A stretch of 32,081 bases of DNA from JAIOPA01 sp046076045 (GTDB lineage Bacteria; Eisenbacteria; RBG-16-71-46). Both the position numbers and the translations under genes were made by a program. Below the pieces are notes generated by a model. The model saw only the letters and a list, made by a program, of their open reading frames with translations. It was not told where the DNA came from and made no database searches. The stretch spans positions 1 through 32,081 of the forward strand of contig JBJTRI010000100.1 of NCBI GenBank assembly GCA_046076045.1. The letters run 5' to 3'. Below are positions 1 to 7,668 of the stretch, one piece after another. Position 1 is the stretch's first letter, and each line of letters begins with the position of its first letter.

Positions 1-37
1 CCCTTGGCGCGGTCCGGGCGCGCACCTGCGAGGTCGC

Positions 38-1552
38 ATGTCGCCCGCTGAGCGGCCCCACGCGGGCGGAGGACGCGGGCTCACGGTGCTGCGCGGCACC
101 CTGAGGCTGCTCTCGGGGCAACTGGCGTCCAAGCTGCTCGACATGGCGCTGCTCCTGCTGCTCGCGCGCCGTCTGGGGGTCGAGGCGTTCGGCGTGCTCA
201 CCTACGCCACCTCGTTCACGCTGATCTTCAACGTCGTCACCGACCTCGGCCTGACCACGGTCTTCACGCGCGAGGTCGCGCGCACCCCCGGGCGGACGCG
301 CGAGATGCTGCGCTCCGCGCTGCGGCTCAAGCTCGCGCTCGTGCCCGTGACGCTGTCGCTCGTGCTCGGCACCGCGCTCGTCCTGCGCACCCCGCCCGAG
401 ACGCTCGCCATGCTCGCCGCGCTCACCGTGGCCATGTCGCTGGGCTCGCTCGCGGGCGTCTACGAGGGGCTGCTGCGTGCGGCCGGTCACCCCGGTCGCG
501 TCGGACTCGCGCTCGCCGCCGGCAGCGTCAGCGGACTGGTGGTGGTCGCCCTCGCCTGGAACGGTGGGGTGAGCGTGTGGACCGCGGTCGGAGCGCAGGT
601 GATCGCGCAGACCGTGCACGCACTCGTGGCTTCGTACTCGGCGCGTGCCGCGCTCCGGCGGGACGCGGTGACCGCCGACGAGGGCTCGCCGCCCGCGCTC
701 GGCGCGTTCGCCATGCTGCGTTCCGCGCTGCCGCTCGCGCTGTCGTGGGTGTTCATCGCCCTCTACTTCCGCATCGACGCCGTCATGCTGCACACGCTGA
801 AGGACTCGCACGCCGTGGGGCTCTACGGTGGCGTCTATCGCATCTTCGAGGCCTTCGCGATGCTCACGGTCGGGTTCCGCTCGGTCCTGTTCCCGCTGCT
901 CGCCCGTGCGGCCGACGGTCCCGCCGAGGGGCTCGCCGTGCTATGTCGCAAGTCCCTTCGACTGCAGGCCCTGTTCACCGTGCTCGTGGCCGTGGCGTTC
1001 GGGGCCGTGGCCGAACCGCTGCTCGTGTTCGTGTTGGGTCCCGGTTACGCCGCCGCCGCCCCCGGGCTACGCGTCCTGCTGTGGGCCCTGCCGGGTTCGT
1101 TCATGGCCGATCTGCTCCTGCACGTGCTCGTGGCGCAGGGGCGACCGTCGGCGGGCACGTGGGTCGTGGGCGTGACCGCAGCACTCAACATCGCGCTCAA
1201 CCTCGTTCTCATCCCGCGCCTGTCGTTCGTCGGTGCGGCGGCCGCCACGGTGGTGAGCGAGGTCGTCTGTCTGGCACTGCTCTATCGCGTGGTCTCGAGA
1301 GGGGTTCCCGGTGTGGGACTCGGGACCCTGCTCGCACGGCCGTTGCTCGCCGGTGGGGCCACCGCGCTCGCGTTGTTCGTCTCGGTCCCGCACCTTCCCG
1401 CGGGACCGTGGGGGGTGATGCTGGGACTCGCGGTCGGTACGCTCGTCTACGGAGGCGCGCTCCTCGCGAGCGGCGGGCTGGGTGCATCCGACGTCGCCAT
1501 GGTGCGCGGGCTCCTGTACCGACGGGCCGTCCGCACCGGGGAGGTCGCATGA
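38..1552 (+). CDS. Polysaccharide flippase (Wzx/MATE-like, MOP superfamily)
   Basis: A 504-residue polytopic membrane protein expected to flip lipid-linked oligosaccharide or O-unit intermediates across the inner membrane. Hydrophobic segments recur from about residue 25 to the C-terminus, giving roughly 12-14 helices. The N-terminal pattern (SGQLASKLLDMALLLLLARR, then GVEAFGVLTYA) is typical of Wzx/RfbX polysaccharide biosynthesis proteins. The chosen ATG has a GAGG ribosome site a few bases upstream. The frame stays open to the window edge, so a longer N-terminus cannot be excluded. Its stop overlaps the start of the downstream acyltransferase (ATGA), indicating translational coupling. The substrate cannot be read from sequence. 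Family assignment is confident; the role in capsule, O-antigen or exopolysaccharide export is inference from the neighbour. Confidence 0.88.
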   Translation: MSPAERPHAGGGRGLTVLRGTLRLLSGQLASKLLDMALLLLLARRLGVEAFGVLTYATSFTLIFNVVTDLGLTTVFTREVARTPGRTREMLRSALRLKLALVPVTLSLVLGTALVLRTPPETLAMLAALTVAMSLGSLAGVYEGLLRAAGHPGRVGLALAAGSVSGLVVVALAWNGGVSVWTAVGAQVIAQTVHALVASYSARAALRRDAVTADEGSPPALGAFAMLRSALPLALSWVFIALYFRIDAVMLHTLKDSHAVGLYGGVYRIFEAFAMLTVGFRSVLFPLLARAADGPAEGLAVLCRKSLRLQALFTVLVAVAFGAVAEPLLVFVLGPGYAAAAPGLRVLLWALPGSFMADLLLHVLVAQGRPSAGTWVVGVTAALNIALNLVLIPRLSFVGAAAATVVSEVVCLALLYRVVSRGVPGVGLGTLLARPLLAGGATALALFVSVPHLPAGPWGVMLGLAVGTLVYGGALLASGGLGASDVAMVRGLLYRRAVRTGEVA

Positions 1553-2190
1553 ATTCGAACCGCGGTTCGATCGTGCAGCGTCTGCGCGCCAAGGGTGGTG
1601 TGCGCAATCTCGTCCGGATCACGATGGCGTGGGCCTGGACGCGTGCCTTCAGCGTGCTCTACGGGGCGTGGCTGCGGGCGTACGGCGTGCGGCTCGAGGG
1701 GCGTGTGAACTTCACGGGGCGCATCCGCATCCTCGGGGATCCTCGCCGCATCTCGATCGGTGCGGGTTCGTGGCTGCATCGCGGGGTCACCCTGTGGACG
1801 CACGACTACGGTCCCGGTCACGGTCGCATCGTGCTGGGCCGCCGCGTGACGATGCTCACCGGGGTCACCGTGAACTCGTACGAGTCGGTCACGGTGGGGG
1901 ACGACACCGCGTTCGGCGACGGGTGCTACGTGCAGGACAACGACCATGGCACCGAGCCCGGGATGCCCGTCATGCGCCAGCCGCAGGTGAGCGCGCCCAT
2001 CCGCATCGGGAGCGACGTCTGGTTCGGGGCGCGCTGCATCGTGCTCAAAGGCGTCACGGTCGGCGACGGCACGGTCGTGGGGGCGGGCAGCGTGGTGGTC
2101 AAGACGCTACCCGAGGGCGTGGTGGCCGTGGGCGTGCCGGCCCGTGCCCTCAAGCGCCGCGGTGGCGGCGCGCTCGACCGCGCGGCCTGA
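1549..2190 (+). CDS. Hexapeptide-repeat (left-handed beta-helix) acyltransferase
   Basis: A 213-residue protein of the WbbJ/CatB-like O-acyltransferase group, predicted to acetylate or otherwise acylate a sugar of a surface polysaccharide. From about residue 60 it shows imperfect hexapeptide repeats ([LIV]-G-x4), such as ISIGAG, VTVGDD, IRIGSD, VTVGDG and TVVGAG, the signature of a left-handed beta-helix. The NDHG segment near residue 130 carries the likely catalytic histidine of this family. The C-terminal GVPA motif is also typical. The start ATG overlaps the flippase stop in an ATGA, with GGGGAGG just upstream. Family-level call is firm; acyl donor and acceptor are unknown. Confidence 0.88.
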   Translation: MNSNRGSIVQRLRAKGGVRNLVRITMAWAWTRAFSVLYGAWLRAYGVRLEGRVNFTGRIRILGDPRRISIGAGSWLHRGVTLWTHDYGPGHGRIVLGRRVTMLTGVTVNSYESVTVGDDTAFGDGCYVQDNDHGTEPGMPVMRQPQVSAPIRIGSDVWFGARCIVLKGVTVGDGTVVGAGSVVVKTLPEGVVAVGVPARALKRRGGGALDRAA

Positions 2191-2196
2191 CGCACC

Positions 2197-2232
2197 ACGG
2201 GCGCCCGCTCCCGCTGTGGGAGGGACGCCCGT
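2197..2232. terminator. Probable bidirectional terminator stem-loop
   Basis: Lies in the 51-bp gap between two convergent genes. The outer arms ACGGGCG (2197-2203) and CGCCCGT (2226-2232) pair perfectly. Inside them CTCCC (2208-2212) pairs with GGGAG (2218-2222) around a 5-nt loop. There is no clear U tract, as is common at very high GC. Function is inferred from position. Confidence 0.6.
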
Positions 2233-2241
2233 CGTGTCGGA

Positions 2242-3369
2242 TCAGGCCGCCTGCGAATCCGACTGGAGCGAGAACCGCGGCTTGTCGGCCGGGTTCGGCG
2301 TGGCCGCCTCCATCTTGATCCGCAGCCGCAGGTTGTTCGCGCTGTCGGCCTGCCGCAGCGCCTCGTCGAGCGTGATGAGCCCGGCGCGATGCAGCTCGTA
2401 CAGGGCCTGATCGAACGAGCGCGAGCCGTCCTGCACGTTGGCCTCGATCGCCCCCTTGAGCGCGGCGATCTCGCCCTTGGCGATGAGGTCGGCGACGCGC
2501 GGCGAGTTCAACATGACCTCGATCGCGGCGACGCGGCCCTTGCCGTCGGCGCGCGGGACCAGTCGCTGCGAGACGATGCCGCGCAGGTTGAGCGCCAACT
2601 GCGGGTAGAGCGCGTCGTGGGTCTCCTGCGGGAAGAAGTTCACCACGCGCTCGACCGCCTGATTGGCGTTGTTGGCGTGCAGCGTTCCCAGCACGAGGTG
2701 GCCGGTCTCGGCGAAGTGGATGGCGGCCTCGACCGTTTCGAGGTCGCGCATCTCGCCGATCAGGATGACGTCGGGCGCCTGTCGCAGCGCGCTCTTGAGC
2801 CCGGCCGCGAACGATGCGGTGTCCACGCCGACCTCGCGTTGCGTCACGACGCAGCCCTTGTGCGGGTGCACGAACTCGATCGGGTCCTCGATCGTGAGGA
2901 TGTGGCCGCGCGAGTTCAGGTTGCGGTGGTCGATGAGCGCGGCGAGCGTGGTGGACTTGCCCGAACCGGTCGCGCCCGTCACCAGGATGAGCCCGCGCTT
3001 CTGCATGACGAGCTCGCGCAGCGAGGCCGGCAGCCCCAGCTGCTCGGCGCTCGGGAACTCGATCGGGATGATGCGCGCGACGAGCCCGACCTGCCCGCGC
3101 TGGCGGAACACGTTGAGGCGGAAGCGGCCGACCCCCGGCACCATGCGCGCCACGTTGAGTTCGCGCGTGCGGTCGAACTCCTCCTGCTCGCCGGTCGAGA
3201 GGACGCCGCGGATCACCTGCTCGACCTCGGCCGGGTCCATGACGTGGTGCATCGCGGGCACCGTGGCCCCGTCCACGCGGTAGAGCGGCGGCGAGTCGGC
3301 GGTCAGGTAGAGGTCCGAGCCCTTGTTCTGCGCGAGGCCGGTGAGCAGAGCGTCGAGGTGCAGTTCCAT
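2242..3369 (-). CDS. pilU: PilU-like type IV pilus retraction ATPase
   Basis: A 375-residue cytoplasmic hexameric AAA-type secretion ATPase that assists PilT in depolymerising type IV pili. Visible motifs, in order: an N-terminal PAS-like region (SDLYLTADSPPLYRVDG), Walker A GATGSGKSTT near residue 131, the Asp box ILTIEDPIEF, Walker B APDVILIGEMRD and the His box TGHLVLGTLH. The C-terminal region lacks the PilT-type RNLIRE helix (here VADLIAKGE) and ends in a tail with NNLRLRIK, which fits PilU rather than PilT. It is the third gene of the operon, 22 nt after pilT. All catalytic residues are present. The PilU/PilT distinction rests on these motifs and the tandem arrangement. Confidence 0.88.
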   Translation of the reverse strand: MELHLDALLTGLAQNKGSDLYLTADSPPLYRVDGATVPAMHHVMDPAEVEQVIRGVLSTGEQEEFDRTRELNVARMVPGVGRFRLNVFRQRGQVGLVARIIPIEFPSAEQLGLPASLRELVMQKRGLILVTGATGSGKSTTLAALIDHRNLNSRGHILTIEDPIEFVHPHKGCVVTQREVGVDTASFAAGLKSALRQAPDVILIGEMRDLETVEAAIHFAETGHLVLGTLHANNANQAVERVVNFFPQETHDALYPQLALNLRGIVSQRLVPRADGKGRVAAIEVMLNSPRVADLIAKGEIAALKGAIEANVQDGSRSFDQALYELHRAGLITLDEALRQADSANNLRLRIKMEAATPNPADKPRFSLQSDSQAA

Positions 3370-3391
3370 GGGGTTCCGTCCCGGGTCGGGG

Positions 3392-4570
3392 TCAGCGTCC
3401 GAACAGGCCCGGCTTGCGCGCCGGTTCCTGCGGTTCGAGGGCGGGGCGCGTCGCGGCCGCCGGTCGCGCCGTCACGCCCGAAGGGGAGGGGCCGGCCGCG
3501 GGCGGGGGCGAGCCGGGGCCCGGCGTGTCGAAGATCGCCGGGTTCGAGGCGTACACCGCCGCATCCTGGCGCGAGACGCGACCCTGCATGACGAGTTCGC
3601 GCAGGTGCTGGTCGAGGCTGATCATGCCGTGGTTGGCGCCGGTCTGGATGACGCTCAGGATCTGCGCGGTCTTGTTCTCGCGGATCAGGTTGCGCAGCGC
3701 GGGCACGCCCACCAGGACCTCGAGTGCGGCCACGCGCCCCTTGCCGTCCTTCGACGGCAGCAGCGTCTGCGCCACCACACCCTCGAGCGACTCCGACAGC
3801 ATGGTGCGGATCTGCGCCTGCTGCCCGCTCGGGAAGATGTCGATGATGCGGTCGATCGTCTTGGCCGCCGAGTTCGTGTGCAAGGTGGCGAACACGAGGT
3901 GGCCGGTCTCGGCCGCCGAGATCGCCAACTGCGTGGTCTCGAGGTCACGCAACTCGCCCACCAGGATGACATCCGGGTCCTCGCGCAGCGAGGCGCGCAG
4001 CGCCGAGGCGAACGACTGCGTGTGCGAGCCGACCTCGCGCTGGTTCACGAGGCAGCGCTTGGACTCGTGCACGAACTCGACCGGGTCCTCGACCGTGAGG
4101 ATGTGGCCGCGCAGGTTCTCGTTGACGTAGTTGACCATCGCCGCGAGCGTCGTGGACTTGCCGCTGCCCGTGGGGCCGGTCACCACCACCAACCCGCGCT
4201 CCTTCTCGGCGAGCTGCTTGAGCACCGGCGGCATGCCCAGTTCCTCGAGCGTGCGGATGCGCGTGGGCACCAGACGGAACACCGCGGCCTCGCCGCGCGC
4301 CTGCATGAGCACGTTGGCGCGGAAGCGCGACAGCCCGGGGATCTCGAAGGCGAAGTCGAGGTCGCGCGTCTCCTCGAACACCTTCTTCTGGTCGTCCTTG
4401 AGGATGTCGTAGATGGCGGCGTGCGTGTCCTCGGCCGTGAGCGCCGGCATCTCGAGCCGGATCATCTGGCCCCGGATGCGGAGGAGCGGCGGCATGCCGG
4501 CCGAGAGGTGCACGTCCGAGGCCCCTTGGTCGTGCGCGAAGCCGAGCAGTGCGGTCAGGTCGAAGGCCAT
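3392..4570 (-). CDS. pilT: PilT type IV pilus retraction ATPase
   Basis: A 392-residue cytoplasmic motor ATPase that powers pilus retraction and so twitching motility, DNA uptake and surface sensing. The sequence shows ASDVHLSAGMPPLLRIRG at the N-terminus, Walker A GPTGSGKSTT at about residue 133, the Asp box ILTVEDPVEF, Walker B DPDVILVGELRD, the His box TGHLVFATLH and the PilT-diagnostic RNLIRE segment. After about residue 345 the protein carries a low-complexity Pro/Ala/Ser-rich tail not needed in other PilTs. It lies 10 nt downstream of the degenerate PilB-like gene and 22 nt upstream of pilU, with an AAGGGA ribosome site, so the three form one transcript. Confidence 0.93.
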   Translation of the reverse strand: MAFDLTALLGFAHDQGASDVHLSAGMPPLLRIRGQMIRLEMPALTAEDTHAAIYDILKDDQKKVFEETRDLDFAFEIPGLSRFRANVLMQARGEAAVFRLVPTRIRTLEELGMPPVLKQLAEKERGLVVVTGPTGSGKSTTLAAMVNYVNENLRGHILTVEDPVEFVHESKRCLVNQREVGSHTQSFASALRASLREDPDVILVGELRDLETTQLAISAAETGHLVFATLHTNSAAKTIDRIIDIFPSGQQAQIRTMLSESLEGVVAQTLLPSKDGKGRVAALEVLVGVPALRNLIRENKTAQILSVIQTGANHGMISLDQHLRELVMQGRVSRQDAAVYASNPAIFDTPGPGSPPPAAGPSPSGVTARPAAATRPALEPQEPARKPGLFGR

Positions 4571-4580
4571 GAGGGTTCCC

Positions 4581-6179
4581 TTAGGAGAGGAGGCGTGCGG
4601 CCTCGGAGGGCGCGACGCGACCGGACTGGGTGAGGGCTTCGAGCTGCTGGGCGAGGTCGCGGTGACCGTCCACGTGCGCGAGCGCGCGCAGCTCGCTCAC
4701 GGGGGCGCCGTTGCGGAGCGCGATGCGCATCGCGTCGGAGACCACCATGACCTCGAACAGCGGGCGCAGCTGCGCGGGGGACTCGGTCATGCCGCGTTCG
4801 GGCGCGAACCGCACCATGCGCTGCTGGATCACCAGCCGCAGGCGATCGGCCAGCACGCGCGCCGCACCCGGGCGCGCCGAGAGCGCGGCGAGCAGGGCGT
4901 AGGAGTCGGTCCAGTCGGTCGAGGTCAGCAGCCAGCGGCCGCTGCCGTGGCCCGACAGCAAGCCGCTGACGTGCTCGCCGGTGAAGGCGTCGTCGATCGC
5001 GACCACGTCGGCGTCCTGCGAGACCGCGAGGTCGCCCCAGCCCGCGCGCGTGCCTTCGGGGTCCATGACGACCCGCGTCGCCGCCGGTAGCGGAGCGCCC
5101 TCGGCGCGCTCGAACGCGAGCGTGCGTCGGCCGTCCTTGGGCAGCGCGTCGAGCAGGCTCGCGAGCGTCGTCGAGCAACCCGAGCGCGGCGGACCCGACA
5201 CGAGCACCAGACCGGCCGGCTCGTCGAGCACGCTGCGCACGCAGGCGAGGTCCACGGGGTCGAGTCCCAGACGCTCGAGCGGCAGCGCACCGCCATTGCC
5301 CGGCCGCAGGCCGAGCGTGATGGCGAGACCGTCCTCGCCCATGAGCAGTGAGACGTCGAGGCGCAGCGAGTGCTCGCCGAGCGGGCAGGTTACGCGGCCG
5401 CGAGCGTGCGTCTGCGAGCCGTCGTAGGCCGGGCCGCCGAGGGCCTCGAGGCGGGCGAGCAACAACCACACGAGGTTCGCGGGCCCGGTGCCGGCCGAGA
5501 CGAGGCGGCCGCCGACGCGGTGGTGGATGCGGAGCTCGTCGCCGTCGGGCAGGAAGTGGATGGCGCTCGCCTGCTCGTGGAGCGCGCGACGCAGGTGTCC
5601 GGCCAGCAGGTGCGCGCCGCTCTCCTCGCGCGCGATGGTCACGCGGTGCGAGAGGTGCGCGGCCGGGCGGTGCGCGCCCTCGACCGCGGGCGTCGTGGTC
5701 GCGCCGCGTTCGGCGATGCGCTCGAGCGCGGTGCGGATGGCCGACGGGGCCGCGACGCAGGCCTGGACCTCGAGTCCGGCGGCGCGTGCGACCTCGCTGA
5801 CCGCATCTCGATCGGTGGGATCCCCGAACGCGACGGTGAGCGTGTCGCCATCGCGCACGAGCGGCACCGCACGCGCGCGGCGCAGCACGCCGACGGGGAA
5901 GGACGCGACGAGCGCGGGGTCGAGCGCGTCGGGGGTGAGGTCGAGGAAGGTGAGTCCCATCTGGCGGGCGAGCGCCCAGCCGATGTCCTGTTCGCTGGCG
6001 GCACCGGTCTCGACCAATGCCTCGCCCATGCGCACGCCGCTGGCTCGATGACGGGCGAGTGCGGACTCCACCTGTTCGCGCGTGACGACGCCGGCGTCGA
6101 GCAGGATCTGTGAGAGATACGGGGGGGCGCTGCGCGCGGGGGCCACGGGACGGTCTCCGGGTGGAGTGATCGGTCCCAC
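4581..6179 (-). CDS. Degenerate PilB/GspE-type ATPase with MshEN-like N-terminal domain
   Basis: A 532-residue protein, first gene of the pilT-pilU operon. Residues about 20-150 match the MshEN/T2SSE_N domain. They contain two copies of the L-x3-G-x6-L-x2-A-L-x2-[QH] pattern, the second starting RMGEALVETG; in MshE this domain binds cyclic di-GMP. The C-terminal half follows the PilB/GspE fold but has lost catalysis. Walker A reads GPPRSGCSTT, with Cys335 where Lys is essential. Walker B reads DADVVAIDDAF instead of DPDVxxxGExRD. The Asp and His boxes are unrecognisable and the zinc tetracysteine is missing. The reading frame is intact over 1.6 kb, so it is a retained pseudo-ATPase, not a pseudogene. 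The start is GTG, because an in-frame TGA lies nine codons upstream. A regulatory or adaptor role for the pilus motors is inference. Confidence 0.8.
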   Translation of the reverse strand: MGPITPPGDRPVAPARSAPPYLSQILLDAGVVTREQVESALARHRASGVRMGEALVETGAASEQDIGWALARQMGLTFLDLTPDALDPALVASFPVGVLRRARAVPLVRDGDTLTVAFGDPTDRDAVSEVARAAGLEVQACVAAPSAIRTALERIAERGATTTPAVEGAHRPAAHLSHRVTIAREESGAHLLAGHLRRALHEQASAIHFLPDGDELRIHHRVGGRLVSAGTGPANLVWLLLARLEALGGPAYDGSQTHARGRVTCPLGEHSLRLDVSLLMGEDGLAITLGLRPGNGGALPLERLGLDPVDLACVRSVLDEPAGLVLVSGPPRSGCSTTLASLLDALPKDGRRTLAFERAEGAPLPAATRVVMDPEGTRAGWGDLAVSQDADVVAIDDAFTGEHVSGLLSGHGSGRWLLTSTDWTDSYALLAALSARPGAARVLADRLRLVIQQRMVRFAPERGMTESPAQLRPLFEVMVVSDAMRIALRNGAPVSELRALAHVDGHRDLAQQLEALTQSGRVAPSEAARLLS

Positions 6180-6243
6180 GGCGTCGTCCGGGGAGGGCGG
6201 GAACGATCACCGCACCGTGGCCGGATGGGGCCTCGGGATCCAG

Positions 6244-6259
6244 GGGCGGTTCACCGCCC
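6244..6259. promoter_or_regulatory. Perfect inverted repeat in the pilus-motor operon leader
   Basis: GGGCGGT (6244-6250) and ACCGCCC (6253-6259) are perfect reverse complements separated by 2 nt. The element lies immediately downstream of the predicted sigma-28-like -10, around +8 to +23 of the minus-strand transcript. It could be an operator or an mRNA 5' hairpin. Confidence 0.45.
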
Positions 6260-6266
6260 GCGACCG

Positions 6267-6294
6267 TTATCGGCGCATCGGGGCGTGCGCTTGA
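6267..6294 (-). promoter_or_regulatory. Sigma-28 (FliA/SigD)-like promoter of the pilB-like/pilT/pilU operon
   Basis: On the minus strand TCAAG (6294-6290) is followed after 15 nt by GCCGATAA (6274-6267), which is the classical sigma-28 -10 octamer. The layout fits the TAAA-N14-16-GCCGATAx consensus, with C for A at position 2 of the -35. The predicted leader is about 80 nt to the GTG at 6179. The same geometry occurs at 15757-15784. Confidence 0.68.
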
Positions 6295-6318
6295 CGCGAA
6301 CGCGCAGGAGCCGGTGGG

Positions 6319-6352
6319 GGGGCGTCCGTCGGGGTGGCCCGTCGGACGCCCC
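6319..6352 (-). terminator. Strong hairpin terminator after the small membrane protein gene
   Basis: GGGGCGTCCG (6319-6328) and CGGACGCCCC (6343-6352) form a perfect 10-bp stem with a 14-nt loop. It begins 6 nt past the stop of the 60-residue gene on the minus strand and lies upstream of the pilus-motor operon promoter, which it would insulate. Confidence 0.65.
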
Positions 6353-6358
6353 GCCGGG

Positions 6359-6541
6359 TCACGGCTGGGCCGGGAGCGAGGGCGGCGTGGGCACGCTTCG
6401 GCGACGACGCAGCGGACCGTCGGTCACCAGCACGACCACGACGGCGGCGACCAACAGCATGTTCACGAGGCCCGACAGCGAGATGCCGAGGATCGAGAGG
6501 GTCATCCAGGAGATCATCAGGGACAGGCTCACGAGGGTCAT
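6359..6541 (-). CDS. Small membrane protein, lmo0937/DUF5670-like
   Basis: A 60-residue protein with two hydrophobic segments (about residues 3-17 and 20-39) joined by a short Ser/Gly turn, then a basic, Pro-rich cytoplasmic-type tail (RRRR). The layout, with ISLSGLVNMLLVAAVVVVLV as the second helix, resembles the tiny lmo0937-family membrane proteins found in many soil bacteria; their function is unknown. The start at 6541 was chosen over a longer in-frame start at 6637 because a perfect AGGAGG lies 7-8 nt upstream and the extra residues are not hydrophobic. It is a single-gene unit followed at once by a hairpin terminator. Family assignment is tentative; reality as a gene is well supported by the ribosome site. 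Confidence 0.65.
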   Translation of the reverse strand: MTLVSLSLMISWMTLSILGISLSGLVNMLLVAAVVVVLVTDGPLRRRRSVPTPPSLPAQP

Positions 6542-6969
6542 CTGCGTCCTCCTTCGATGGAGCAGTGGACTCGGCGCGGAGTGCGCCGCGTGTGCCGTGG
6601 GGTGCCCCGCCATTACGCATCGAGCGTGCCTTGACATTCGGGCCCGTAAGCCGCTGCCGCTGCGTCGAGGGCATGCTCATGGAGCCGTGCTCCGGGCGGG
6701 AATCGGTAAGCGGCTGGGCGCGGGTCCGGTCCCATCCGGACGGGGGACGGGAGGACATACCAACTGCCACCTTGTCAGCACGCTATTGAGGATGACCCCT
6801 CCATTCGACTGGTACCAAGGTTGCAACCTTTTGTGTCCCAACGCAGAAGGCGATTCCGTCACGCTGTCGCGGTTCCGGCCCCAGTCGTGCTATCTGCAAT
6901 CCGGTGTGTCGCATCGTCTTCCCGTTCCAATCCACCGGTCACGGCCCCCTCGGTCAGGAGAACCGTCCC
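6542..6969. other. 428-bp divergent intergenic region upstream of the cytochrome cluster
   Basis: No convincing coding sequence. This stretch is less GC-rich than its surroundings, as expected for a regulatory region serving the small minus-strand gene and the plus-strand cytochrome operon. It holds a 14-bp palindrome at 6817-6830 (listed separately), a short hairpin GGAGC/GCTCC at 6681-6693, and AGCCGCT (6649-6655) complementary to AGCGGCT (6709-6715). I could not fit a sigma-70, sigma-54 or known riboswitch consensus with confidence. Confidence 0.5.
6817..6830. promoter_or_regulatory. 14-bp perfect palindrome, candidate operator
   Basis: AAGGTTGCAACCTT is identical to its reverse complement and stands out in an otherwise GC-rich region. 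It sits 140 bp upstream of the first cytochrome start codon, within plausible range for a dimeric regulator controlling the electron-transfer operon. Function is inference. Confidence 0.45.
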
Positions 6970-7668
6970 ATGAACACCCCGTCCCCCGCTCGATCCTGCG
7001 GCGACGTCTGCCGCTTGGTCCGCACCCTCGCCCTGCTCGGAGTGCTCGTGTTCGGGGCCCTCGCCACCGCGGTCGCGCTCGCCTCGGCCCAGGCCGCGGC
7101 CGGTGATGCCGCCAAGGGCAAGGCGCTCTACGACAAGGTGTGCGCCACCTGCCACGGCCCGCAGGCCGGTGGCAACAAGGCACTCTCGGCCCCGTCGCTC
7201 TGGCAGCAGGAGGGTTGGTACATGGTCGCGCAGCTGCAGAAGTTCAAGAGCGGCGCGCGTGGCTCGCACCCCAAGGACACGCAGGGCGCCCAGATGAAGG
7301 CGATGGTCGTGCAGCTCACCGACGACGCCGCGATCGCCAACGTGGTCGCGCACATCAAGACGCTCAAGGGCGCCTCTCCGGTCGCGGAGCTGAAGGGTGG
7401 CGACGCGGCTGCGGGCAAGGCCACTTACACCAAGGTCTGTGCGGCGTGTCACGGTCCCGCGGCCAAGGGCATGCAGGCGCTCAAGGCACCTGCGCTCGCG
7501 GGTCAGGCCGACTGGTACATGAAGTCGCAGCTCGACAAGTTCCGCACGGGAGTGCGCGGGGCCGACCCGCGTGACGTCACGGGTGCGCAGATGAAGGGCA
7601 TGGCCGTGTCGCTCCCGAGCGACCAGGCCGTGCTCGACGTGGTCACCTACATCGCCACGTTGAAGTGA
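6970..7668 (+). CDS. Diheme cytochrome c (c4-like tandem domains)
   Basis: A 232-residue exported protein, first gene of the six-gene electron-transfer cluster. After a signal peptide (hydrophobic core around residues 18-36, cleavage near ASAQA-A) come two homologous cytochrome c domains of about 90 residues. Each has one haem site (CATCH, then CAACH) and a Met ligand candidate in GAQMKAM and GAQMKGM. Each also has a WYM-x3-QL-x-KF segment typical of the c4/c553 group. Likely a soluble periplasmic shuttle between inner-membrane donors and the downstream multihaem proteins. The start at 6970 was chosen for its AGGAG 9 nt upstream and because it opens the signal peptide; an ATG at 6904 adds unrelated residues. 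The stop overlaps the next gene. Confidence 0.9.
   Translation: MNTPSPARSCGDVCRLVRTLALLGVLVFGALATAVALASAQAAAGDAAKGKALYDKVCATCHGPQAGGNKALSAPSLWQQEGWYMVAQLQKFKSGARGSHPKDTQGAQMKAMVVQLTDDAAIANVVAHIKTLKGASPVAELKGGDAAAGKATYTKVCAACHGPAAKGMQALKAPALAGQADWYMKSQLDKFRTGVRGADPRDVTGAQMKGMAVSLPSDQAVLDVVTYIATLK

Noticed and set aside
1..51. C-terminal end of an upstream gene, with a TGA at 49-51 in frame 1
   Set aside because: Only 16 codons are visible; it could be real given the overlapping gene style, but nothing supports it.
6631..6636. TTGACA as a sigma-70 -35 on the plus strand
   Set aside because: No TATAAT-like or TANNNT hexamer occurs 16-18 nt downstream.
6904..6969. Upstream ATG extending the first cytochrome
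   Set aside because: The extension is not signal-like; AGGAG 9 nt before the ATG at 6970 fixes the start.
6542..6969. GEMM-type (cyclic di-GMP/cGAMP) riboswitch upstream of the cytochromes
   Set aside because: Looked for because such riboswitches control cytochromes in Geobacter; the conserved core and tetraloop receptor patterns are not present.
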